A DNA stretch of 64,000 bases from Amycolatopsis jiangsuensis (GTDB lineage: Bacteria > Actinomycetota > Actinomycetes > Mycobacteriales > Pseudonocardiaceae). Below, one piece after another: positions 34,556 to 43,215 of this stretch. The notes below the pieces were generated by a model. It had not been told where the DNA came from. It did not search any database and saw only the letters and a list, made by a program, of their open reading frames with translations. A program made the position numbers and the translations under genes. Within the stretch, counting starts at the first letter, position 1. Each line of letters opens with the position of its first letter. The stretch lies in contig NZ_JACHMG010000001.1 of the NCBI RefSeq assembly GCF_014204865.1, positions 806,001-870,000 on the forward strand, in the 5' to 3' direction.

Positions 34556-35744
34556 GGTCCACCGCCGCGGCCATCTTCTGGTAGCCGGCGTCGTTCGGGT
34601 GCAAGTGGTCGCCCGAGTCGTAGGCGGGGAGCATGGCGTGCGGGTCGGCGGGATCGCGGATCGCCGCGTCGAAGTCGATCACGCCGTCGTAGGCACCGCC
34701 GGTGCGGATGAACTGGTTCAGCGCCTGCCGGGTCTGTTCGAGCGGTTCGGTGTAGGCCCGCCAGCCCTTGAAGGGCGTGACGGTGCCGCCCAGCACGCGG
34801 ATCCCGTGCGCCTTGGCCTGGGCGATGAGTTGGCGCTGCGCGGAGATCAGCAACGCCGGATCGGTCTGGTGCGGATCCTGCTGGATGTCGTTGATGCCCT
34901 CGAACACGATCAGGGTGCGCACCCCGCCGACGCTCAGCACGTCGTCGGCGAACCGGGCCAGCGCGTTGCGGCCGTAGGGAGAACCGGGCACGTCGAGCAG
35001 CAGCCGGTTGCCGCCGATGCCGGCGTTGAGCACCCCGTACGTGCCGTGCAGCCGGTCGCTGAGCAGGTCGGGCCAGCGGTGGTTCGCGCCGAGGGTGGAG
35101 CCGGTGCCGTCGGTGATGGAGTCGCCGAACGCGACGATGGCGCCCGGCGCGGTGCCCTCGACGTCGACCTCGGTCAGGTAGTGCCAGGAGGTGGTCTGCT
35201 CGGTGAACGACGTCCCGGACTCCTCGGCGGCGAAATCGCCGTTGCGGGTGAAGAACGACGTCTGCGCCGCCGACGGGTGGTAGGTCACCGGCCCGGACGG
35301 GCTGGGCACGAAGGTGGTGACGAGCAGGTCCGCGTCCGCGGGCACGCGCAGCTGAGCCGGATCGCTCTGCACCTCGGCGCCGGCGGGCACGACCACCGAC
35401 GGCTGCCCGCCGAAGGTCAGCGGGCGCATCGTCCCGGCCGCTGCCCGCGGGGTGCCGGGACCGGCCGCCAGCGCGATCGTCACGTGCCCGAAGACCAGCG
35501 GCGTGGTGCCGAAGGCGTTCGACAACCGGATTCGTGCCTTGGCGCCGGCGGTACTGGTGTGCACGACGTTGCGGATCGAGTAGTTCGGATAGCCCTGCGG
35601 GGTGTCCGCGACGCCGGTCGCCGGGGCCGCCGCCCAGGTGCCGACCCAGCCGTCCGGGGTGCGCGGCACCTGCGCGGTGCTCGCCGTGGTGAGCGCGCCG
35701 AGGGTGGCCACGACCGCCGCCCCGAGGGCCAGTATCCGTCTCAT
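34542..35744 (-). CDS. Exported SGNH/GDSL hydrolase
   Basis: 400 residues. A signal peptide (MRRILALGAAVVATLGALTT with STA-QV cleavage) precedes a ~150-residue beta-rich domain (PDGWVGTWAAAP to the mid-region). The SGNH catalytic domain has block I FGDSITDGTGS, block II Gly in NAGIGGNRLL, block III GINDI and block V DHLHPN (catalytic Asp/His). Such two-domain proteins act as esterases or lipases on cell-surface or environmental glycans and lipids. The family allows no narrower substrate call. It is divergent from the S53 peptidase gene, with an inverted repeat between them. Confidence 0.9.
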   Translation of the reverse strand: MRRILALGAAVVATLGALTTASTAQVPRTPDGWVGTWAAAPATGVADTPQGYPNYSIRNVVHTSTAGAKARIRLSNAFGTTPLVFGHVTIALAAGPGTPRAAAGTMRPLTFGGQPSVVVPAGAEVQSDPAQLRVPADADLLVTTFVPSPSGPVTYHPSAAQTSFFTRNGDFAAEESGTSFTEQTTSWHYLTEVDVEGTAPGAIVAFGDSITDGTGSTLGANHRWPDLLSDRLHGTYGVLNAGIGGNRLLLDVPGSPYGRNALARFADDVLSVGGVRTLIVFEGINDIQQDPHQTDPALLISAQRQLIAQAKAHGIRVLGGTVTPFKGWRAYTEPLEQTRQALNQFIRTGGAYDGVIDFDAAIRDPADPHAMLPAYDSGDHLHPNDAGYQKMAAAVDLSRL

Positions 35745-35782
35745 CCCGACACTGTGCGTCCACCCGATGCCGCACGGTGACC

Positions 35783-35821
35783 GCTGTCCAGGTGAGCGTG
35801 GCGGACAAAACGCTGGACAGC
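35783..35821. promoter_or_regulatory. Inverted repeat between SGNH hydrolase and S53 peptidase
   Basis: GCTGTCCAG (35783-35791) and CTGGACAGC (35813-35821) are perfect 9-bp inverted copies whose centres are 30 bp apart, in the 163-bp divergent gap. The spacing of about three helical turns would suit two bound protomers or a shared operator for both exported hydrolases. This is symmetry evidence only. Confidence 0.45.
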
Positions 35822-35907
35822 CGGTGCCGGAGCGCGGCGTCCGGGTGATCGGCGAGTCGCCCGGACGGCCGGTGTCGCCGGTGCCCGCCGGGGGTACTTG
35901 ACCAGGT

Positions 35908-37458
35908 ATGACCGAACCGCAGCGCTTTTCCCTCTCCGGCAGCCACCGTCCGGAACTTTCCGGGGTCGAAGTGCTCGGCCCGGTCGATCCGGACGCCACG
36001 ATCACCGCGACCCTCGTCCTGCGGCGGCGAGCGGAGCTCGACGTGACTTCGCTCGAAGCTCCGCTGAGCGCCGGGGACTTCGCGGACCAGTACGGTGCGA
36101 GCACCGACGACCTCGACCTCGTGCGCACCGTGCTGACCGACGCCGGGCTCACCGTCACCGGCACGCACGCCGGTTCCCGGCGGGTATCGGTGCGCGGGCC
36201 GTCCCGTGCGATGGCCGCGATCTTCGGCACCGAGCTGAACCGGGTGCGGGGCGAGCAGTCCGGGGAGTTCGCCGCGCGGACCGGCGAACTGCAGGTGCCC
36301 GGTGAACTCTCCGACGTCGTGGTCGCGGTGCTCGGACTCGACGAACGTCCGCAGACGCGGGCGCAGTTCCGGCTCCACGCCGAAGCCGACGCGAAGGGCT
36401 ACCGGCCCGACGAAGTCGGTGCGCTGTACGGGTTCCCGGCCGGTACGGACGGCAGCGGCCAGACCGTAGCGATCATCGAGCTCGGCGGCGGCTACCGGCC
36501 GGAGGACCTGAAGAACTACTTCGCCGGGTTGAAGATCCCGGAGCCGAAGGTGACCGCGGCCGAGGTCGACGGCGCCAAGAACGCGCCGACCGGCGACCCG
36601 AACTCCGCGGACGGGGAAGTGGCGCTCGACATCGAGGTGGTCGGCGCGCTCGCCCCCGGCGCCGCCCAGATCGTCTACTTCGCGCCGAACACCGACCAGG
36701 GCTTTCTCGACGCGGTGAGCACGGCGGTGCACGCCAGCCCGGCGCCGGTCGCGGTGAGCATCAGCTGGGGCCAGTCCGAGGACCAGTGGACCGAGCAGGC
36801 CCGCACCGCGATGGACCAGGCCTTCGCCGACGCGGTCGCGCTCGGCGTGACGGTGTGCACCGCCTCCGGTGACAACGGCAGCACCGACGGGCAGAACGAC
36901 GGCGCCCAGCACGTGGACTTCCCGGCGTCGAGCCCGCACGCGCTCGCCTGCGGCGGCACCCGGCTGGAGGGGACCCCGCCCTCGACGGTCACCGCCGAAA
37001 CGGTGTGGAACACCTCCGGCGGCGGGTCGACCGGCGGCGGGGTGAGCGACGCGTTCGGCCTGCCGGACTTCCAGAAGGCAGCCGGCGTACCGGCCCGCGC
37101 CGGGGGCGGCGCCGCCGGCCGCGGGGTGCCCGACGTGGCCGGCAACGCCGATCCGGCGACCGGCTACCAGGTCCTCGTGGCCGGGCAGCAGACCGTGGTC
37201 GGTGGCACGAGCGCGGTCGCGCCGCTGTGGGCGGCGCTGCTCAGCCGGTTCGCGCAGCAGGCGGGGCACGGGTTCGGCCTCGTGCACACCAAGCTCTACA
37301 CCGGGGCGGGCGCGGGCAAGCCGCAGCCGGGTCTGCGCGACATCACCGAAGGCGGCAACGGCGCCTACTCGGCGGCCGCCGGCTGGGACGCCTGCACCGG
37401 GCTGGGCGTGCCCGACGGCGCCGCGCTGAGCCGGATCCTCGGCGGCGGGCAGGACTGA
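35908..37458 (+). CDS. S53 family serine-carboxyl peptidase (sedolisin/kumamolisin)
   Basis: 516 residues. An activation propeptide (~1-165, RRRAELDVTSLEAPLSAGDF) is followed by the catalytic domain. Catalytic Glu237 and Asp241 lie in DGEVALDIEV, the oxyanion Asp322 in SGDNGS, and the nucleophile Ser435 in GGTSAVAPLWAAL. The C-terminal calcium loop (DITEGGNGAYSAAAGWDACTGLG) is present. Sedolisins work at acid pH. No Sec or Tat signal is visible at the N-terminus, so export, if any, must be by another path; kumamolisin-type enzymes likewise often lack a classical signal. ATG 35908 is used. Confidence 0.93.
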   Translation: MTEPQRFSLSGSHRPELSGVEVLGPVDPDATITATLVLRRRAELDVTSLEAPLSAGDFADQYGASTDDLDLVRTVLTDAGLTVTGTHAGSRRVSVRGPSRAMAAIFGTELNRVRGEQSGEFAARTGELQVPGELSDVVVAVLGLDERPQTRAQFRLHAEADAKGYRPDEVGALYGFPAGTDGSGQTVAIIELGGGYRPEDLKNYFAGLKIPEPKVTAAEVDGAKNAPTGDPNSADGEVALDIEVVGALAPGAAQIVYFAPNTDQGFLDAVSTAVHASPAPVAVSISWGQSEDQWTEQARTAMDQAFADAVALGVTVCTASGDNGSTDGQNDGAQHVDFPASSPHALACGGTRLEGTPPSTVTAETVWNTSGGGSTGGGVSDAFGLPDFQKAAGVPARAGGGAAGRGVPDVAGNADPATGYQVLVAGQQTVVGGTSAVAPLWAALLSRFAQQAGHGFGLVHTKLYTGAGAGKPQPGLRDITEGGNGAYSAAAGWDACTGLGVPDGAALSRILGGGQD

Positions 37459-37540
37459 CCCCGTCCGAAGTGGACGCCGTGCCGGGAGGGATACTCGCTG
37501 CGGTCCAGCGGCGCACCGGGACGCCGGCGGAGGCGAGGCG

Positions 37541-38794
37541 GTGGTGGAGTTGGGCGGTGGTGGCGCCGGGCGGGGCGGGAGCGGGCACGACGCGGCCCCC
37601 GCCGAGGCACTGGCCCGCGGCCTGCTCACCCGCGTCGACGAGCTGGCCGACACTCTGGTCGCGGTCATCAACGAGCAGAATCCCGGCTACCGGCTGCTGA
37701 ACGTGGTGCCCGGCCAGGATCTGCGCACCTCCTGCCACGACAACATCGAACGCGTGCTCCAGCTGGTCGGCCACGGCGGCGGGCTCGAACCGGAGAAGGT
37801 CGCGCGGTACTACGACGCGGCGCGGGCGACGGGGGAGCGTCGCGCCCGGCAGCGGCTGCCGCTGGACGATGTGCTGCGGTCGTTCCGGCTCGGCGGACGG
37901 CTGGTGTGGCAGGCACTGATCGACCAGGCGCGCGCGGAGGGCGCGGCCGCCACCGGGGACCTGCTCGACGTCGCGACCCGCGTCTGGGAGGTCGTGGACG
38001 CCAGTTCGGCGCAGGTCGCCGCCGCCTACCACGCGGCGGAACGGGCGCTGGTGCGTGCGGACGAGCAGCGCCGGGCCGCGTTGTGGGAAGGCCTGCTGCA
38101 GGGCCGCGGCAGCGACGCGGCGTTCGCCTACGAGGCGAGCCGGACGATCCGGCTGCCGGTCGACGGCCCGTACGTGGCGGTCGCGGCGGCCGGCCACGTG
38201 TTCACCGGAGATCTCACCGAAGCACTCGGGAACCGGCTCGACCCGCTCGGCTTCGCCTCGGCCTGGCAGGTGCGCGCCGACGTGCTCGCGGGGCTGGTTT
38301 CGGTACCCTCACGCGATCTCGCCGGGCTGGCCGACGCGGTGGCCGCGCTGATTCCCGGGCCGGTCGGCGTGTCGCTGGTCGTCGACGGGCTCGCCGAGGT
38401 GCACACCGCGCACCGGCAGTCGGTGCTCGCCATGCGCACCGTGCCGGACGGCGAGTCCGCCGTCGTCCGGCTCGCCGACCGGCTGCCCGAGGCGCTGCTG
38501 CTGAGTTCGCCCGAGCTGACCGGTTCCCTCGTCGCCAAGTGGCTGGGCATCCTGCTCGAACTGCCCGCCGACGAGCGCAGGCTGCTGCTCGAAACGCTCG
38601 CGGTCTGGGTCGGGACCGGGGGATCCGCGACCCGCTCGGCCCGGCAGCTGCACTGCCACCGCAACACGGTGCTCAACCGGATGCGCCGGATCGAAACCCT
38701 CACCGGGCATCCGGTCGCGGGTGGGGACATCCCGCTGGAGCTGGCCCTCGTCGTGCGTGCGCTGCCGTTCCTGCCGCCCCGCCGTGTCCCCTGA
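37541..38794 (+). CDS. PucR-type transcriptional regulator
   Basis: 417 residues. The C-terminal PucR helix-turn-helix is SATRSARQLHCHRNTVLNRM (~364-385). The N-terminal ~160 residues are helical (RVDELADTLVAVINEQNPGY), and the middle region resembles the GGDEF-like sensor of CdaR/PucR regulators. The family generally activates catabolic operons in response to a substrate. The next gene on the same strand is a Tat-exported molybdenum hydroxylase, a plausible target. GTG 37541 is used; the real start could lie a little upstream because the N-terminus is Gly-rich and poorly conserved. Confidence 0.85.
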   Translation: MVELGGGGAGRGGSGHDAAPAEALARGLLTRVDELADTLVAVINEQNPGYRLLNVVPGQDLRTSCHDNIERVLQLVGHGGGLEPEKVARYYDAARATGERRARQRLPLDDVLRSFRLGGRLVWQALIDQARAEGAAATGDLLDVATRVWEVVDASSAQVAAAYHAAERALVRADEQRRAALWEGLLQGRGSDAAFAYEASRTIRLPVDGPYVAVAAAGHVFTGDLTEALGNRLDPLGFASAWQVRADVLAGLVSVPSRDLAGLADAVAALIPGPVGVSLVVDGLAEVHTAHRQSVLAMRTVPDGESAVVRLADRLPEALLLSSPELTGSLVAKWLGILLELPADERRLLLETLAVWVGTGGSATRSARQLHCHRNTVLNRMRRIETLTGHPVAGGDIPLELALVVRALPFLPPRRVP

Positions 38795-38803
38795 TCGTGT
38801 GAA

Positions 38804-38826
38804 CGGTTGTGCGCGGTGCACAGCCG
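38804..38826 (+). terminator. Hairpin after the PucR gene
   Basis: CGGTTGTGC (38804-38812) and GCACAGCCG (38818-38826) pair over 9 bp with one G-U and a 5-nt loop, 10 bp after the stop codon. It is terminator-like, without a U-run. It could instead be an operator for the hydroxylase genes, whose start is 180 bp further on. The rest of this gap shows no other clear element. Confidence 0.5.
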
Positions 38827-39005
38827 CGTTAGGCCAAACGTAGGCAACCGGGGCATGGTGGCACCGGGACGAGCTGTGTAACACTGCGGCGCGGCTCACC
38901 CGTTGTCCCCGTTTCCGCACTTTCCGTACCGGTTCGCCAGAGCCACCCCGAACTGCCGCACCTCCGTGCTTCTCTGACACCGTCGTTCGAGAGGACCTGC
39001 CGTCG

Positions 39006-41333
39006 ATGGCACAGCCCCACCACGCTTCGCGCCCGGACGAGGCGCCGCGGTCCATGGACCGCCGCCGCTTCCTCGGTTTCGTGCTCGCCGCCCCGACTCT
39101 CGCGGTCGCCGCCCAGCTCGGTGACGCCGTGTTCGCCCCGCAGGAGGCGTCCGCGGCGATTCCGACCCTGCCCCTGCCCGAGGAGATCTTCGACCTCGGC
39201 GACCTGCAGAACCTGGCCGCCGCTCCCACGGCCGGGCTGGTCGCCGTGGGAATCGGCGAGGACGGGCGCGCCACCTTCGCGGTGCCGCGCTGCGAGGTCG
39301 GCCAGGGCATGACCACCGCGGTCGCGATGATGATCGCGGAAGAACTGGACCTGCCACTGTCCCAAGTGGACGTCACGCTTGCGGACGCCCGGCCGGAGCT
39401 GCTGATGAACCAGCTCACCGGCGGATCCAACTCGATGCGCAGCATCTATCTTCCGGTGCGCACGGCCTCCGCGGTCGCGCGCTCCCGGCTGATGGCCGCC
39501 GCGGCCGCGAAGTGGGGAGTGTCCGCGTCCGACCTCAGCACCTCCGGCGGCGTGGTCCGCCACCGCAGTGGGAAGACCGCGGGCTACGGCGAACTCGCGA
39601 AGGCCGCGGCGTCGGCCAAGACGCTCAGCGTGACCACCGAGCTGAAGAAGCGTGCGGACTTCAAGGTCCTCGGCACTCCGCAGAACCGGATCGACGCGCT
39701 GGCCGCGGTGACCGGGCGCAAGGAGTACACCCTCGACCTGAAGGTGCCCGGCGCACTGCCCACCATGGTCGCGCGGCCGCCCACGATCGGCGGCACCCCG
39801 CGTTCGGTGGACAACGCGGCGGAGGTGCTGGCGATGCCGGGCGTCACCGACGTGGCCGCGATCTCGCACGGCGTCGCGGTGCGCGCGGAGACCTTCAGCC
39901 TGTGCATCGACGCGATCCGCGCGCTCAAGGTCACCTGGGCACCGGGCCCGGTCGCCGGCGAGTCCGACGAGACGGTCCTGAAGAAGCTCAAGGCGGCGCA
40001 GCTGCCGCTCGCGGTACCGGGTGCGCTGACGAAGTCGGTGGACGCGGAGTTCACCTTCGCCTTCGCCAGCAACAGTCCGCTGGAGACCGGCTCCGCGATC
40101 GCCGACGTGCGGGACGGCCGCGCGGAGATCTGGTCGTGCCTGAAGGTGCCGATCGTCGCGCAGGGCGACATCGCCAAGGCGATCGGCCTGCCGGTGAACG
40201 CGGTGACCGTGCACGTGACCCAGGGTGGCGGCTCGTTCGGCCGGCACCTGTTCCACGACGCGGCGCTCGAAGCGGCCGAGGCGTCGAAGAACATGGGCAA
40301 GCCGGTCAAGCTGATGTGGTCGCGTACCGACGACTTCCGGGCAGGCCGCACGCACCCGATGTGCGTCACCCGGGTCCGCGCCACCCACACGCTCGGCAAC
40401 GTGGTGAGCTTCGAACAGCGGCACACGAGTGTGCAGACCGAGTTCAGCCACGGGCTCGGCGAGATGATCACGAACTTCGCGGCGAAGCTGCCGGTCGCCG
40501 GGAACCTGAGCTTCGCCGAGACCATCTTCGAGCTGACCCAGTCCTCGCCGTACAACTTCGGCGTGACGACCCAGCTGCTCAACGAGATCCCGCTGCAGTT
40601 CAGCACGGGCAGCATGCGCAACATCTACTCGCCGAACGTGGTCACCGCCGAGGAACTGGTGGTCGACCAGCTGGCGAAGGAGATGGGCAAGGACCCGCTG
40701 ACCTTCCGCCGGGAGTTCCTGCGCGACGCGAAGCTGCGTGCTGTGCTGGACAAGGCGGCCGAGGCCGGCAATTGGGGCCGGGAGCTGCCGGACGGCGTCG
40801 CCCAGGGCATCGCGCTGCATTCGGAATACCGCGGCGCGGTGGCGGTGCTGGCCGAGATCGACTGCCGTCCGGAGACGGTGAACCGCAAGATCCGCGAGGC
40901 GGTGACCGGTCCCCGCGTCACGAAGGCGACGGTGGTGGTCGATCCGGGCTTCGCGATCAACCCGCGTGGTCTCGAGGCACAGATGATCGGCGGCCTCAAC
41001 GACGGGATCGCCATGTGCCTGACCTCCAGCCTGCACATGAAGGACGGCATCCCGCTGGAAGGCAGCTGGGACAACTACTTCTACACGCGGGAGTGGAACA
41101 CTCCGCTCGAGACGAAGGTCGTCATCCTGCCGAACAGCTCGGACACCCCGTGCGGTGCCGGGGAGCTCGCGGTGGCCCCCGCTTTCGCCGCGGTCGCCTG
41201 CGCGTACGCCCGTGCCACCGGTTCGATGCCGACGAGTTTCCCGATCAACCACGGCACGCTCAGCTTCGAGCCGCTGCCGCTGGAGCCTTCCACTCCGGCC
41301 TCGCCCACCGACGGCCTCGACTACGCGTACTAG
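39006..41333 (+). CDS. Tat-exported molybdenum hydroxylase large subunit (IorB-like)
   Basis: 775 residues. A Tat signal (MDRRRFLGFVLAAPTLAVAA) means export of the folded, cofactor-loaded enzyme. The domain order is that of isoquinoline 1-oxidoreductase beta subunit/aldehyde dehydrogenase-type hydroxylases, with the N-terminal block (RCEVGQGMTTAVAMMIAEEL) ahead of the TGRKEYTLDLKVPGALPTMV block. Further motifs are TQGGGSFGRHLFHDAALEAA and the catalytic Glu in DTPCGAGELAVAP. The electron acceptor is probably a periplasmic or membrane cytochrome encoded elsewhere. GAGAGGACC lies upstream of ATG 39006. It is unrelated in detail to the cytoplasmic hydroxylase at 13800. Confidence 0.92.
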   Translation: MAQPHHASRPDEAPRSMDRRRFLGFVLAAPTLAVAAQLGDAVFAPQEASAAIPTLPLPEEIFDLGDLQNLAAAPTAGLVAVGIGEDGRATFAVPRCEVGQGMTTAVAMMIAEELDLPLSQVDVTLADARPELLMNQLTGGSNSMRSIYLPVRTASAVARSRLMAAAAAKWGVSASDLSTSGGVVRHRSGKTAGYGELAKAAASAKTLSVTTELKKRADFKVLGTPQNRIDALAAVTGRKEYTLDLKVPGALPTMVARPPTIGGTPRSVDNAAEVLAMPGVTDVAAISHGVAVRAETFSLCIDAIRALKVTWAPGPVAGESDETVLKKLKAAQLPLAVPGALTKSVDAEFTFAFASNSPLETGSAIADVRDGRAEIWSCLKVPIVAQGDIAKAIGLPVNAVTVHVTQGGGSFGRHLFHDAALEAAEASKNMGKPVKLMWSRTDDFRAGRTHPMCVTRVRATHTLGNVVSFEQRHTSVQTEFSHGLGEMITNFAAKLPVAGNLSFAETIFELTQSSPYNFGVTTQLLNEIPLQFSTGSMRNIYSPNVVTAEELVVDQLAKEMGKDPLTFRREFLRDAKLRAVLDKAAEAGNWGRELPDGVAQGIALHSEYRGAVAVLAEIDCRPETVNRKIREAVTGPRVTKATVVVDPGFAINPRGLEAQMIGGLNDGIAMCLTSSLHMKDGIPLEGSWDNYFYTREWNTPLETKVVILPNSSDTPCGAGELAVAPAFAAVACAYARATGSMPTSFPINHGTLSFEPLPLEPSTPASPTDGLDYAY

Positions 41334-41341
41334 GAGTCCTC

Positions 41342-41818
41342 GTGCCACAACACACCTTCATGCTCAACGGCACCCGCGTCACGGTCGAGGCGGAGGACGA
41401 GGAACGACTGCTGTGGGTGCTGCGCGACCGCCTCGGCGTGACCGGCCCGAAGTACGGCTGCGGCCTCGACGTGTGCAAGGCCTGCACGAGCCACATCAAC
41501 GGCAAGGCGTTCAACCCGTGCTCGGTGCCGGTCTCGAAGATCGAGGCCGACGACGAGGTCACCACGATCGAGGGTCTTCCGGCCACCGTCGGCAAGGACC
41601 TGCACCCGATGCAGGAGGCCTGGCTGGACCTCGACGTCGCGCAGTGCGGCTACTGCCAGCCGGGGCAGATCATGGCCGCGGTGGCGAAGGTTCGCCAGGC
41701 TCGCGCGGCCGGCCACGACGTGACCGACGCCGACCTGGACGAGATCCGCAACATCTGCCGCTGCGGTACCTACGCCCGCATCCGCGAGGCGATCGTGGTG
41801 GGTGCGAAGAACATGTGA
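41342..41818 (+). CDS. [2Fe-2S] subunit of the IorB-like hydroxylase
   Basis: 158 residues. Cluster ligands are GCGLDVCKACTSHING with PC further on, and QCGYCQPGQIM with ICRCGTY. TAGGAG, which contains the stop of the large subunit, serves as the ribosome site before GTG 41342. No FAD-binding subunit follows, as expected for the two-subunit IorAB type. The small subunit lacks a signal sequence and would be carried out as a complex by the Tat signal of its partner. Confidence 0.93.
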   Translation: MPQHTFMLNGTRVTVEAEDEERLLWVLRDRLGVTGPKYGCGLDVCKACTSHINGKAFNPCSVPVSKIEADDEVTTIEGLPATVGKDLHPMQEAWLDLDVAQCGYCQPGQIMAAVAKVRQARAAGHDVTDADLDEIRNICRCGTYARIREAIVVGAKNM

Positions 41819-41832
41819 GCCGGGCCCGGCCG

Positions 41833-42285
41833 TCAGCCGCGCGGCGTGCGCATCGCGAGCACGACCGTCGCGGCGACGGCCAGGTGCATCAGCATCAGCC
41901 CGGCCACGTTGACCGCCGTCGCCCCCGTGGTGAACAGAAGCAGGTCGGGGATCCACGTCAGCACGAGCACCACCGGCACCACGACGCGCAGCGCACGCGG
42001 AACCCACCGCGCGAGCAACGTCCAGCCGCCGGCGCCGGCCAGCAACCCCACAAGCGTGGCCGGCAGGAACATCGTGGGGGAGAGGCCGGTCCCGGTTCCC
42101 CCGTGATCCAGCGCGCCGGCGACGAGCCCGAGCACGGTGTTGACCCCGAGCACGACCAGAGCGGCCACGCCCAGGCGGAGCGCGGTGGTACCGCGGACGG
42201 CCGGGCTGTGCTGGGTGGCGGTGAGGTCGCGATCGTCTGGGACGCCGGTGGTCGTCGTGGTGCCCGTGCTGGAAGGGATGCTCAT
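41833..42285 (-). CDS. DUF6069-like membrane protein
   Basis: 150 residues with four hydrophobic segments (LRLGVAALVVLGVNTVLGLV, FLPATLVGLLAGAGGWTLLA, LRVVVPVVLVLTWIPDLLLF, GLMLMHLAVAATVVLAM), the pattern of DUF6069 family integral membrane proteins, whose function is unknown. ATG 42285 follows GAGGAGC. It is divergent from a marR gene 97 bp away and shares the palindrome at 42310-42351 with it, so it is almost certainly under MarR control. Confidence 0.75.
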   Translation of the reverse strand: MSIPSSTGTTTTTGVPDDRDLTATQHSPAVRGTTALRLGVAALVVLGVNTVLGLVAGALDHGGTGTGLSPTMFLPATLVGLLAGAGGWTLLARWVPRALRVVVPVVLVLTWIPDLLLFTTGATAVNVAGLMLMHLAVAATVVLAMRTPRG

Positions 42286-42309
42286 CGGAAGCTCCTCGAT
42301 CCTCGTGGG

Positions 42310-42351
42310 TTTAACACGCAACCCAGAAAGTAAGTTGGGTTGCGTGTTAAA
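42310..42351. promoter_or_regulatory. MarR operator candidate, perfect 16-bp inverted repeat
   Basis: TTTAACACGCAACCCA (42310-42325) and TGGGTTGCGTGTTAAA (42336-42351) are exact reverse complements separated by 10 bp, in the 97-bp gap between the divergent DUF6069 and marR genes. The element is A/T-rich compared with its surroundings, is centred between both starts, and would cover both promoters. A site of this size could bind two MarR dimers. Confidence 0.85.
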
Positions 42352-42382
42352 GTCAACTGACGACTGAGAAGGGGCTGAGACA

Positions 42383-42871
42383 GTGGCCGGGAGAGGGCCC
42401 GAGTGGCCGGACGACGCCGAGCACGGTGCGTGGATCAACCTGGTCAAGGTGCTGCTCACGCTGCCGGGGGCGTTGGAGAGCCAGTTGCTCAAGGACGCCG
42501 ATCTCACGCTGCTCGGCTACATGATCCTCGCGCGGCTGTCCGTGGTGCCGGAGCGGACGCTGCGGATGAGTGAGATCGCCGCGATGGCCAACGGATCGCT
42601 GCCGCGGATCTCGCACGCGGTCAAGCGGCTCGAGGACCGCGGCTGGGTCACCCGCACCGTGCGCACCGGGCAGGGGCGGCGGTTCACCGTCGCGACGCTG
42701 ACCGACCGGGGCCGTCACCACCTGGAAGCGGCCGCGCCGGACCACGTGAAGACCGTGCGGCGGCTGGTCGTCGAGCCGCTGGGGGAGGACTTCCTCGCGG
42801 TCGGCACCGCGATCGAGCGCGTGGTGGAGGCGCTGGGGGTGTCGACGGCGCACGTCACCCCGCAGTCCTAG
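42383..42871 (+). CDS. MarR family transcriptional regulator
   Basis: 162 residues. The winged helix-turn-helix is MSEIAAMANGSLPRISHAVK followed by the wing RTVRTGQGRRFTVATLTDRG, flanked by the dimerisation helices typical of MarR. Family members are usually released from DNA by phenolic or oxidising ligands. GTG 42383 is used; GAAGGGG lies upstream. It is divergent from the membrane protein gene and probably represses both itself and that gene through the shared palindrome. Confidence 0.9.
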   Translation: MAGRGPEWPDDAEHGAWINLVKVLLTLPGALESQLLKDADLTLLGYMILARLSVVPERTLRMSEIAAMANGSLPRISHAVKRLEDRGWVTRTVRTGQGRRFTVATLTDRGRHHLEAAAPDHVKTVRRLVVEPLGEDFLAVGTAIERVVEALGVSTAHVTPQS

Positions 42872-42879
42872 CGCCTCGC

Positions 42880-43085
42880 ACGTCCTTGCCTGCCCCGCAG
42901 CTTCAGCCTCTCGGACTTCACTGCGCTGCCGTTGCACCGCCTCGCCTGTCCTCGCGCATCCCTGCGCTGCCGTGGCACGTCCTTGCTAGTCCTCGTGCCC
43001 TCGTGCAGGCCCCTCGCGCATCGTCGCACTGCCGTCCTCGCCCATCCTCGTGCAGCCGTTGCGTTGCTCCGCTGCCCTTGCGCGG
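42880..43085. repeat. Degenerate pyrimidine-rich repeat array
   Basis: The gap between marR and iclR contains loosely repeated words such as CTGCGCTGCCGT (near 42921 and again near 42962), TCCTCGCGCATC / CCCTCGCGCATC, GCACGTCCTTGC and CTCGTGCAGSC-like runs on the plus strand. Units are about 20-40 bp and strongly diverged. No gene is credible. It resembles in kind, not sequence, the arrays near 4.9 and 25 kb. Confidence 0.6.
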
Positions 43086-43158
43086 GCGGGCGGCCGAAAA
43101 GCCGTTGTGGCACAAGGGAGGTCGGCGGGGCCGGGCCGGGTCGGGTAGGCTGGTCACG

Positions 43159-43177
43159 ATGTTCACTTCGTGAACAT
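43159..43177 (+). promoter_or_regulatory. IclR operator candidate at its own promoter
   Basis: ATGTTCAC-TTC-GTGAACAT is a perfect 8 + 8 bp palindrome, 39 bp before the iclR start codon. Its 15-bp core is found again, in the same orientation relative to the gene, before the MHS transporter (46451-46465). This suggests autoregulation. Confidence 0.8.
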
Positions 43178-43215
43178 GCCCGCCGTGTCCCGACCACTGC
43201 CTGCCGGAGGCTTCC

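Noticed and set aside
38829..41348. 839-codon open frame antisense to the IorB-like gene
   Set aside because: Shadow frame created by high GC. The sense frame has full domain motifs, and the antisense product is an Arg/His/Gly-rich sequence with no family resemblance.
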